Origin: Leidyana gryllorum EB-2025a
Lineage: Eukaryota > Apicomplexa
NCBI GenBank assembly: GCA_048772705.1
Contig: JBLWGC010000177.1
Span: 93,710 to 157,709, forward strand
Direction: 5' to 3'
Length of the DNA: 64,000 nt
The position numbers and the translations under genes are program-made. The notes under the pieces are model-generated. The model ran no database searches. It was not told the origin of the DNA and worked only from the letters and a program-made list of their open reading frames with translations. Positions 24,203-35,035 of this stretch are shown here, piece by piece (the first letter of the stretch is position 1; every line of letters starts with the position of its first letter).

Positions 24203-27200
24203 ATGGAAGGCGAGTGTACATATTATGAAGAAGAGGCAGTATCATCTTCGGACAGAGCGTCATATAATGATGCGACGGAGGCCACAATTGACCGGCTGAT
24301 CGGTAGTATGTTATCACTAGATCGCGATGAGCGTGATGCGTGTGAAAAGGAGATTGAGTCCCTGGCGAGCCCTGAGCGGTTGGCAAAGCTGCTCCTCAGT
24401 CTGGCCCATTACGGTTGCAGAGGTGCCTTTGCGGAGCGTCTTGCGGTCAGCGAGTCTGCTTCTTATCGAGCTGGCGTCGATGATGAGGACGGGTCCCGTC
24501 GACTCTTCTTCAGCGACGACGAGACTGGTACTCCTCAGGGGGGGCGAGGGTACCGGATGTGTCTGACTCCCGCATCGGACCGCCCGCTTTTTGGGGGTGG
24601 TCCGCCAGCGCTTACTCCGTGTCACCATACGGCATCACCGATAACCTTCAGAACCTCGAGAGAGTTTGGTGACCGGTCAACTGCCCACTTGGGAGGCGAC
24701 GGGAAGGAAATGGAGGAGTCGGATACGTTCACTCCGAGTATAGTGCGGGGGAAGTCGTTTGAAGCCGCCTTTTCCCCGCCACGGCGGTTGTGGAGTCCGG
24801 AGAACGAGGACACCGCAAAGCAAAAGCGTGAGTTGAGCTTCATAGTTCTGAGAAAGTATGTGGTGAGTGGGTGGAGCGATCTGAGTGAGGTGACCAAGGA
24901 GAGCCTCCGTAATGTGCTCTTGAACAATTATGTGAGTGTGAGTAGATGCGATTCCAAGAGACTGGGGCCGATTATGACGAATGTAATTGCCGTCGTTGCC
25001 AAGCTCGGGGGTTCTTTGAAACATTGGAAGGGGTTCATAGAAACGATCCAACTGACCTTACAAGAGCTTTACAACAAGTCTCACCATGACGACTTGTACA
25101 ATGTCCTATGTCTGTTGCTGGAAATGAGTCAGGTGGACTCTTATAATAAGGTGGTGGATACCGCTCGGCCTCCCTCGTCCCCCCCGGACCATCTGGCCGG
25201 CTCCTACTCACTCATCGCGTTCGACCTGCTCGATGCGGAGTATGGGCTGCAAACAGCCTTTCTGCACATGGGCAAAGGAATGAAGCAATATCGCTTCACG
25301 TCCCTCCGCGAGGTGAGTGTCGTCCGTATGGTCCCACCTGTGTCTTTTGCTCCGCCAGGAAGACACATTGCCGGCCAAGTGTCGCCGGATCTGTTTGGAG
25401 ACACTGCGCAACGCACTGCAACGATTGACAGCTGTGCCGAGCCCAGGCGGGCGTCTGGGGAATGGGGTCTCGTTGGCGGCCCCGAAGTTCCTGAAAGCGC
25501 ATGTGGTTCCGAGATTTTATCTATGGGCGAAGATCTATGACGAGATAATGGATGAGTTGGTGGACAGTTGCACTGATATCGAGTGCATCAAGGGGGGGAT
25601 ATGTGTACTGAAGACGCATAAGCTGCTCTTGACAGAGAGTCTAAGCACTCACTTTGAGCCGTCCTACAATCTGATAGAACGATTTGTCAAACTCATCAGT
25701 CAGTGTCTCCAAGTTCTGAGAGCTTACTACAAGTATTTTGAGAATATGGTCATCAATGAAGCCGACTTTACGGGACAGATCGAGGAAGATGAAGACGGAG
25801 GACCCATCGCTTTCATCATCCATTTTGCTCACTTCTGTGCCAGCGCTGTATCCCGTCGGAAATTCCGCACTGTCGTAAGTAAATCTCTCGAGGAAATCAC
25901 AAATGTTCTTGCCTTGTTTGCTCAAGTCGTCGAAGCTCAGGTGAGACAGAGGGAGACAGAGACACATCACTATCACACTATCACTGCCCTCCACTACCCC
26001 CCTCGTCCCCACTTTCCATGTGATCCTCTTTGCAGAAAGCTCAATGGTCGAAAGATGCTGATATTTTCCTGGCGAGCGAGAACCCGTGTGCCTCATTCAA
26101 TGGAACCATCCGGGTGGCGGTGCACACATTCATTGAGCGAGTACTAAACTACTGTGGTCGTTCGGGAGCGACCCGAGTTCTCAGTGCTGCTAACGGTTTG
26201 GTGGACGGGCAACAAACTCGAGAGTGGAAGTTGCTCGAGGTTTCAATGTGGATATTAGGGATAGTGGTCCGCCGAGCTGAGCGTCTCCGGGCAATAGAAG
26301 ACGCGGTCATTCAAGCAGCCCTTATGAATATGGGCAGAATCCTCACTGATGAAAGTAATCAGTTTCTGAAAGCTCGTGCGCTCATGACGGCCAGCCGACT
26401 TCGCCCTTTTGTGGAAACCCGACATCCCTACGATGTACCCGCGATAGTCAAGATAGGCGTCAAATGCCTGAATGTCGAGTCGATGGTTCCCCTGAGAGTC
26501 TCAGGTCTCACCGCCATTGAAGCCTACTGGCCCACTTGCACTGCTGTCCTCAAAAGAGAGTTGGCTATCAACACCCCCTTAGGGAAGTCGTTGGCCGATA
26601 TAGCTGCAGACGAATCGTCTCAACTCATGCGCCTGAAAGGATTGGAGGCATGGAAAACGATAGTTAAGAAGTGGGAGGATTCCGACGGATCACAGGCTCT
26701 AAAGGAAGCCCTTCTCGCCACCGTCACCATCAGTTGGGAGAAAGCTGTGTGGGATCCCGATACCAAAAGCAGACTCCTCGATCTCATCACAGCGGTTCTG
26801 AGTGGATCCGACGTGAATATGAGGTAAGTAATGAAACCTCCATGCGCACACACTTTGCCCCCACCAACAGACGCTCGCTAGTCGCACACATTCTCACCGC
26901 TATCTCAGTGGGTGTATCGGATCGGAGCAACGGAGACGCGAACCGCATATTAAGTCTCGAGGCTTTTGTCGTCATTTGCCGACAGTGGGCGGGATCTTTC
27001 AATGAAGTGTTGTGGCAAAGTGCTCAGTGTATCACACGTATAGACCAATCAGACGACCTCGAAGACAGCAATGTGGTCCTGCCGCTGGGAGAGGCCATTG
27101 GGTGGATAATGCGGAAGGGTAGAGGACTGATGACAGTGGAATTGGTGAAACCAATTGCCGCTTGTCTCAGTCGGATACTGGTCGCTCGGAACATGAAACC

Positions 27201-28278
27201 TTGGGCTCTCAAATACGTCCCTGTGGCTACTCGTATAATGCTTTCTGTGTGTCGGAATGTCTTCAGTGCGCATGACGTGGGAGTGTTACTCGGGATGTGC
27301 TGTGTATGTGCCCTCGAGTCACAGAGTCAGCGGGTGCAAAAGGCGTTCGCCCTGGTGATATGCAGGTGTATCTGCGATAACAGTGCACAGGTGATACCCT
27401 CGATGGTCAATGCCCAGCTCAATATTGGTGGCCTCGACTGTTCAGGTGAGATCTTCGGGGAAAGAATTACAAATCGCTTTATCATCACACAGTTTTGGCC
27501 ACCTTTGTCGGTCTCCTCGATGCTCTATACGTCACCGCTAACAGGGAACCCGCGACGCATTACAGTCGCGCGGTCGTCTACACTGCTGTTGTCGCCCTGA
27601 TGACTGATGGACTGGAGTCTGTATTGGCGATGCCAACTTCCAGAGACGTCCCTCGGATTCTCACCGAGATTCTGCTCTATGGATTAGAGCGCGAGCTCCA
27701 TCGCGCCCGTAGTGTCCGCCGACTGTCCGTTCCCGTAAGCTTTTTCTCAGTTGGCCCTTCAGTTCTCCCAATGACTTTCTCTCCCTTTTCCCCCGCAGAG
27801 CTCTGATGATGCGGTCTACAATGGAGAGCGTGACCGGCAAGGCGGGCAGATCACTGTGTCGGTATCGTCCGATGAGAGTGAGACTGTGGCGCACGAGTCA
27901 GATGGTGGGGGCGCTGAACAAGAGGGGGAAGGGATGGGTCAAACTACCATTGGCACAGGCCACGTGTGGCCCTCAATGCTGTCGATCCAGACACTCAGCG
28001 ACGGCGTCTCGCGCGATACCGAGGACGAGAGTGTGGAGCAATACGACTTGGAGGGAGACAACGAGAGGAGAAATGGAGGTCGAGATCTGATTGAATATGA
28101 GCGACGTCGTGACCTGCGTTTCCAAAAGACTAACGTGCTGACATTGCTGCATTGCGCCTTTACTGAAGATCTTCGTGCTGTCCGCCCGGAGATGTTTGCA
28201 GAGGTTGATAGCCCCTTAATGCTTAGATTGAAGCGGTGTTTAGTGTACCATGAGGAGGTCTGCTTGACACCCCTGTGA
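24203..28278 (+). CDS. IPO9: Importin-9/Kap114-type karyopherin
   Basis: HEAT-repeat nuclear transport receptor; in other eukaryotes this branch carries core histones, TBP and ribosomal proteins. Six exons, 24203-25312, 25359-25940, 26036-26823, 26871-27445, 27493-27734 and 27799-28278, phases agreeing, about 1,257 residues. The N-terminal IDRLIGSMLSLDRDERDACE and the LRKYVVSGWSDL...LRNVLL helices fit the Ran-binding arm. The middle block EWKLLEVSMWILGIV...ARALMTASRL and LRVSGLTAIEAYWPTC parallels 'WWKIHEACMLALGSV...RALWAASRF' and 'VRISAVRAIWGYC' of human IPO9. A long Ser/Glu-rich insert lies between residues ~90 and 200, and an acidic loop late in the protein. The first ATG of the open frame is used; GTG at 24167 is not. 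Confidence 0.8.
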
Positions 28279-28307
28279 GTCACCTTTTTCTCATCAGATT
28301 TGGAGGC

Positions 28308-31300
28308 ATGACAGAGGTCTGGCACGAAGTGGAGTCTGAGGCTGCTTCACTCTGTTCGGCCAGGGAGACACCTCTGACATCCTTTCAGCTAGACACTGAA
28401 ACCGGAGTTAGTAATCTCGCCACGACTACACCAGCAACCCTCAGTGTACCTAAGCAACTCCATACTCCACCGCAAGTCGACCACAGGACTTCGCCCTTCG
28501 CCTTCCCCCAAAGTGAGCCCATCCACAGAAGCTCTTCTCAACAAGACGATCAACTCAAGCGTAGCCCTCACGTCACATGGGGTGTCACTGTCACTGCCCC
28601 TTCCGCATGTTTCGGGGGGGATGAGACAATCATTCCTTCGTCTACGAGCCGTACCAATTCTCCGTCTCCCATCCACCATGGTGTAGAAGAAGAAGAAATC
28701 CTCGACTATATCGATGACGACGAGGAGGAGGAGTATGAGACTGATGGAGACGATGAAGATGACGATATGGAAGAAGAACGCATCTCACCAGAAAGCCATC
28801 CTGACGGCTCGAACGGGAAAATGGAAGCTCAAGGCAGCAGTGGTGGCGAGGCCAGTGCCACCAGCCAAGACGACGAGAGCGACGGTGAAGATGCCATGGG
28901 AGATTACGACGACGTTGATTCCTCAGACTTTGACGATTATACTCCTCTCCCCTTTCTGACACGATCTCAACTGCCACACCTCAATTCACTCCCCAACCCT
29001 TTACTGCCCATCGAGGAGGAGGACACGGAAGATACTGCAATGGCAGAAGAGTTGCAGACGGGAACCCTCAACGCTCAAGACTCTGTTCAACACGGGGTGT
29101 ATACACGTACCCCCGCAAATCCGGCTCCGAGTAACACAAAGGAAGAAGTTTATAGTGTCGCGACCGCCAAGTTCGGCGTCGACGATGCCGCCGTGCAGTC
29201 AGACGACGAACTCGAGCCCACTCAAATCCTGCCCACTACGACGATAGATCTTCTCGCTTCACCCCCCAGTGAGCGCAGTGATGCAGGTGGGGAGAGACGG
29301 GGGGAAACTGGGGATGTTTGGGTGCCAGAAGTTTTGACTGCTGACAAAGGGGGCGCCGACGCTGACATTGGCACTCGTCAATCTCCCCCCCTCAAACCCA
29401 ATGGGGCCCACGAGACCCACACTGACAAGGCGGCGGTGTCTACACTGACAGAGTCGGCCGACATATGGTTGACTGGCAACAGTCAGTGTAGCCCTGCTGG
29501 TAGGGGTCTGACCAATGCGCTGCCGACTACGCAAGACGCAATTATAATAGAGTGTCTCTCGAGAGGCGGCCTTCAGTCTCAGAATCCACCAATGGCTCAG
29601 GAACGAATATTTGGAGGGAATGCGATACCGTCCCAACCCCGCGTCCTTATAACAGTCACTGCAGATCCGGGCCCACCAGCGCCTCCACCGCCCCCCGATC
29701 CAGCGTCAAGTGGCACAGCCCTCAGCGGAAATGCCGCCGAGCCGCCCCCCATTCTTCCACCCTCCGAATCTGAACCCGTACGGACCTTCGGGTCAAATCC
29801 GACTCCAAACTGGGGTGTGTCCGGTAGTCTAAATCTAAGTGACGAGACTGACACTCCTATGGTGGAGGCACCATGTCGTGAGAGTGGTCACACTCCTTCA
29901 CTCAACGTGGGGGAGAACGAGCGCTCATTCAGGCCGGATACTAGAAGTTCCACCGATTCCGATCGAGTTTCGATTCCCAATATGAAGACGAACCATTTTC
30001 TGGGATCCTCTCCTCCCAGCTCACCTGGGTTTCACAAACAATTCGATCGGTCCTCCACCATGGACACGCTGTCTCACAAACTTGAAAGTGGTGGGAGCGG
30101 CCGTATGTTTGTATGTGGACTGCTCAGCTCCTCACACGGTGCATCACCCAGTGACGGGTCGGTGGCCGCCTGGAGAGAGGAGAGTACAGATCTTCTGAAT
30201 CAAGAAGTGATGATGGAAGAGTGTACGCCTGTCCATATGGGTGTGTCCCCAATGTGTCTCTCTCGAATAAAATGCGAAGAGTTCCCGGCGCCCAGTTCTC
30301 AGAAGTTTCAGTACAAAGAGGCCGAGAAGTCAATGAACAATGATCTTCCCACCGGGTTGAAACGGCGACGCTCTGTTATGGAAGCGGGGGTTCAAACGGT
30401 CCCGATCGACGATATGGCTGTCGCTTGGTGCCGCGGAGTGGACATTGGAGTGGAAGTATTGCCCCCGAAAAAGATACGCAGGATCGTTCACGGTGCCGTC
30501 CGTGAAGAGGAAGAGGGCAGATCAGTGTCCTCATTCTTAGCTCGAACGGATTCATGCGCCATCTTTGTCAAAAATGAGGGATGGCGTCACTCGACTGTCG
30601 GCAAATCCACCACCCTCCAATTGCCACCTCCAGCACGCACCGCACGCCTCAGACCCGCCGGTAAGCAACAAGCGAGAGTCTGGGCCGACGAGCTAATCTC
30701 ATGTCCCCTGTAGCTTCTCAGATTGTTGAGCTTCCCCGTACAATGGTGAAGGACGGCAATATGAGCATTGAGAGCAGCTTATCAACAGTTCTCATGTCAG
30801 CTGCCGATGATTTGGAACTATCGTTCTCCCGAGATGGCTTTGAATACAGAGTCTCAAAACATCGCAAAGATCGCGAAATCCACCTACCGCCGAAACCGGC
30901 TGTCAATCCTACACAAAATCTCATCCCAAATCCTGTCACTGCAGACACTCTTTGTGATGAATCCTTTGTCGGACAACAGGGATGGAACCATCAGTCTCAG
31001 TTTGCGAAGATTGGTGCCTTCCCCCCGGCTCAAGCAGCAGCACCGTCCAGCTGTCATCCCCCTCAACAAGCCCCGCTGCCTCCCCAAGTGCCCTGCCAGG
31101 CGTCACAACGCGCTCCAGCAGAGCAGCCACCCCCGCCATCACTGCAGCACCCACAGCCGCAACCGACCCACCCTCAGCAACGGCCGCAACCACAGCACCC
31201 ACAGCACCCACAGACGCACCCGCCCCACCCTCAGCAACCGTCACCAGCTGACATACGCCCAGCTGGTACGGTTGCTGGGCCGCCACCACAGGCGGCAGCA

Positions 31301-32815
31301 CAGGTCCCCTCTGTCGGTGTTCAGGGCCCCGCTGCCGTAGCAGTGGGACGCGTCATTCCACAGAATCCGGTATCGTCACAGTCAAGCGGCACTCAGTCTG
31401 GGGGAGGCCCGGCGAGGCGAGAATGCCCCCCACCGGCTGAGAAGCGTCCACCACAACAGTCTGCTCCCGTGACGATCCCTGAGATCAGGAGGGCACCACC
31501 ACCAGCTCAGACACGAGAGAATCAGGGTGGTGCGCCAGGGGCCCAAGCGCAGAATGGGTCTTCCAAGTTGTCTCAGCCGAAACAGGCGCAGTTTTACCCC
31601 CTTCGGTGTCCCCAAGTGTATCCATTGGCGGAGAAGATGGGTAAGCTGGTCGGAAATGAAGAGGCACGGCTATCTGTGGTCACTCAGCAGTCAAGCCATC
31701 AGACTTGTGTCGCAAGTGGGGTCGGTGGGGGAAAGGGGAACGAGGGTGTTGGTACGCGAAAGACCAGTGCACCCGAGAAGGATAAGGGTTTGAGAAAGTC
31801 TAACAACAAGGCGCGACGAGAAGAGTCTGATGCGGAGGCCGGGGAGGTAGTTGAGAGCGAGGCCTACGGATCGGGATCTGACACTGAAGAAGATGTAAGG
31901 GTTGGGGCGCGCGAGTCGGTTGCCACGACGACGACGACTGTGAGTTCTGCTCATAACGAGGAGGAGGTCGATTGCTCGGGCAAAAGGGGTGTGCACGGGA
32001 AGGTGGAGGGGCGGAAGTTATGTATAACACGAGTGCGGCCTCGTTGCCGCGGTGAGGCTGGTAATGCTCGAACATGGAGTCCGATGTATTACGAGGACGT
32101 GTTTCCGCCGCCCGATCCCGAGGCGCGAAAAGCATTGAATATGATGTATCCGCGGTTCAAACAGTTTCGGGACTGTTTGACAAAGGAAGTGTTGTCTCGG
32201 GAACAAGCGTTCAAAGTGTTCGCGTTCTGGCTGGAGAGTCGGTGGCTTGCGATCATTGCGAAAAACGTCCACCCACACTTCCTGATTGCGATAACCAACA
32301 ACAGAGGGCTGAAGAAACAGGGATTCCCAAAGCGTCAGTATCCGTGTCCGAATTGTGCCGGGCTTTTGAGAGACGAGATCTGCTGTGTTTGTGGGAAGCA
32401 GACTCGGGAGGAGCCCCTGACGTCTAATGACCGCAGCGCGAGCTTGAAGGAGGGTCTTGCGGTGCTCGAGAACTGGAAGAACGATCCGGAGGCGCTCTTG
32501 ACGGTGTTGCGATTCCTGCCACCAGGTATTGGTCCCCATCTCGATAAACTTTTCGACTCGGCGTCGCTGGTCTCCAAGTCCAATGGTCGATATACCATCT
32601 GCTCAATGTGTGGGATCTCTGGGAGTCCGCGGAGTCACCCAGCGGAGCGCGCCAGTTTGAGCGGGAATCGCGGGCCGCGGTTGTATTGTGGGTTGTGTGG
32701 TCACAACCGGGCCGAAGCGACGCGAGACAAAGTGCAACAAGAGGCTCGCAGGTACATAGGCCGACCCAACGTACACAGCGAAATCACCGAGAACTTTTTC
32801 GGACAACTAGGTTAG
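28308..32815 (+). CDS. Large acidic/Pro-Gln-rich protein with C-terminal zinc-ribbon-like motifs
   Basis: Two exons, 28308-30660 and 30714-32815, joined across a 53-nt GTAAGC...TGTAG intron, 1,484 residues. The first ~780 residues are Ser/Thr/Pro-rich with a very acidic stretch (DDDEEEEYETDGDDEDDD near 145). A His/Gln/Pro-rich stretch (about 900-1000) follows, then a charged linker. Only the last ~250 residues look folded: YYEDVFPPPDPEARKALNMM, a Trp-rich helix pair (KVFAFWLESRWLAIIAK), then four Cys pairs (CPNC and CVCG near 1328-1347; CSMCG near 1412; CGLCG near 1442), suggesting two zinc ribbons. I recognise no family. A nuclear/regulatory role is a guess. The start follows the importin stop by 29 bp, and an in-frame splice to the importin gene is conceivable. 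Confidence 0.7.
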
Positions 32816-32847
32816 TTAGGACAGGACAGAGAAGAGAGACAACTTTC

Positions 32848-34986
32848 TCAGTGGAATGCAAAGCGGGCCGGCGGCGGCGGGTGATGATTATTATGGTGTG
32901 GTAAAGGGGCCGCTGGCGGTTCCACAGAACCTTGAATCAACGTATTCAACTTGGATACTAATTGGGGAAAGAACTGCGGTGGCGACTCCGTAGCTGGGCG
33001 ACGATATACGTGAGATTCCCACTGACATAATAAATGCTTGCCCACACGTAAACAGCTCTCAATCAACTCTACTGCCTCCCCAGGCGGTAGCGCAACGTCA
33101 GTCGCTGATGAGCCCGCCGAACTACTCGGCGGGCCTAACAGCCTTTGAACTCGAACAAGCAGATGCAGCATGTGAGACAGACTTGATATTGCCTGGGACA
33201 CCTCCAACCTGCCAAAACAATCCTCATTTGCGCTAAGCTGTCCCGGAGACATCAAAAGCAGCACACGTAGGTAGGTACCACACACTTACTCGGCAGGCGG
33301 TTGGTCGGTCTTGTCCCGATGTGACGGAAACGGGGGTGGGGGGGCATCCGAGGCGGCCCGGGGCTGGTCAAACGGATAACCTGGCGGCTTGGGACTTTGG
33401 GGTTGTTGATAGTGCGACGTTGGGGGGGAGGTGAGCGGTGGGGGCGGTGTCGTGGCCAATGCGTGGAGTGCGGCACGGATGACCGTAGTAGGTGCGTGTG
33501 GTTGGGCACGGAGAGAAGCAACTGCGTTCTCAACGGCATACAAGTGAGCAACTGTGAGATGTAACGAATCTTTGCGGCGAGCCGTCAGCCACTCGGCGAA
33601 CCACAAAACTGTGCGCGAGTTAGTCAGGAGCACAACAGGAGGGTCGGACTCGGATGCCTGAGAGTTGGCAGACGAAGAGTCCAAAGCAGCCCACCGAAGT
33701 GCACTATCAAAGGTACGAAGAGAATAGGCTGACAGTCTGAAATCAGTCAGACCAACAGTCTCCTCCTCAGGAGTAACTCCGGCATCAATATCCGGTAACA
33801 GAGCGTCGTCGTCCAGCCTTGATATACTTGGCAGGTCAGGAGGAGGATCGGCCCCCAGAAGGCGATTCTCGGCTTCTGCAGACCCGAACAGCAATATCCG
33901 AGCCTCAGAAGCCAACACCCGCCATCCGACTCGAGCGTCGGGATCACTGAGAGCCATGCAAGCTGAGCCGTCGACGACGAGACTTGTATCGCGTGCTAAA
34001 CGCGACCGTTTTGGAAACAGCGCAGAAGTGTTGGGCGCCGTATGGGCGCCTCCAGGCGCGGCCGCCGGAGGCTGTAACAGACATTCGGAGTTTCGCCTAG
34101 GCGCCAATTGGTGCGAAAAGGAAAAGAGGTGGACCAAAGGCGCAGAAGTGTTGGAAGACTTGGCACAACGCTTTGGGGAGCAGTTTGGATCCTTCATACT
34201 CGGAGCCCCAGCACGTTCAGCGAAGCAAACCGCCGTTTCAGCGGCGTCTCCACGGGAAGCTAAACCTTCGGCGAGCTTGGAAAGGACATTGTCGGGTTCA
34301 CGGATGTAATTGTACTCCAATCGCACCCACACAGGCAGAAAGAGGCGGCGGGTAGGCTCCAAACGTGGGTAAACAAACCGTGCGTGTGCGGCAGAGTTGG
34401 GTGCCGTCTCTGCTTGTTCGGCTGTGAGAAAGGCTTTCAACACCGCAAGGGCCCCGCGATCTGTTATCGCGTTGTGAGAGAGATGGAGTTCCTCGATCGG
34501 CCATGCGTGTTCGGCAATGAGACTCGCCAGTCCGACAGCTCCACCATCGCTTATTACATTTTTGTATAGCTTCAGCGTTCGAAGCCGTAACACATCCAAG
34601 TGCCGTCGCCACCACGTCTGCAGTTATTAGTCGTTCAGTCAGTCAGTCAGTCAGTCACACAGCCTTACGGTGAGGCTGAGTAGGCCGTCGTCGGCCAGGT
34701 TATTCTCCGAAAGGTCCAAGTTAATCCAGTAGATCTGTTGCGATGGGGCGTTCAGTAGGGTTTGCTCCAAAAGCGGTATCACACGCCGGGAAATGTCCTT
34801 GTCGGACAGGTGCATACGAGCCAGACCCACCGACACCAACGAAACCTCCCCTGCAGCCTCGACACTAGCGCCGATCCTGACGCAACGCGCGGACAGCGCC
34901 ACAGCTTCTGGTCGCCCCCCACCCGGGGGTCGCTGTCGGCGCCCTCTTGACGGGCGGCCACTGCCTCCACCTGTGCTACGCGTCAT
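32848..34986 (-). CDS. Leucine-rich-repeat (RNI-like) protein
   Basis: Exons 34986-34669, 34617-33290 and 33208-32848, 668 residues. Residues ~60-190 hold ribonuclease-inhibitor-type LRRs: IYWINLDLSENNLADDGLLS, LRLRTLKLYKNVISDGGAVG and IEELHLSHNAITDRGALAVL. The N-terminus is Arg/Gly-rich. The middle is not recognised, though VVLLTNSRTVLWFAEWLT looks like a folded strand-helix unit. A Pro-rich linker (PPPPLTSPPTSHYQQPQSP) precedes a helical C-terminal region (ISSLSHMLHLLVRVQRLLG...). The second intron is inferred as 81 nt because the acceptor of a shorter form does not fit the phase. The last residues are His/Pro-rich, and the stop sits 32 bp from the convergent gene. Partner and function are unknown. 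Confidence 0.7.
34635..34656. repeat. (TCAG)n microsatellite inside the LRR-gene intron
   Basis: Five and a half copies of TCAG fill nearly half of the 51-nt first intron (34618-34668) of the leucine-rich-repeat gene. On the coding strand this reads as (CTGA)n between donor and acceptor. Each unit contains CTGA, which resembles a metazoan-style branch-point core, so copy number could in principle affect splicing. Confidence 0.85.
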
Positions 34987-35035
34987 AATGCCATCGAAAT
35001 AAATTATACGTGCTCACTATGAGCGCCACCCCCAA

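Noticed and set aside
32848-33285. Separate minus-strand gene starting in the LRR gene's second intron
   Set aside because: Its first residues come from intronic sequence. An 81-nt intron joins the downstream helical part to the LRR exon in phase, and no ATG-led promoter space is available.
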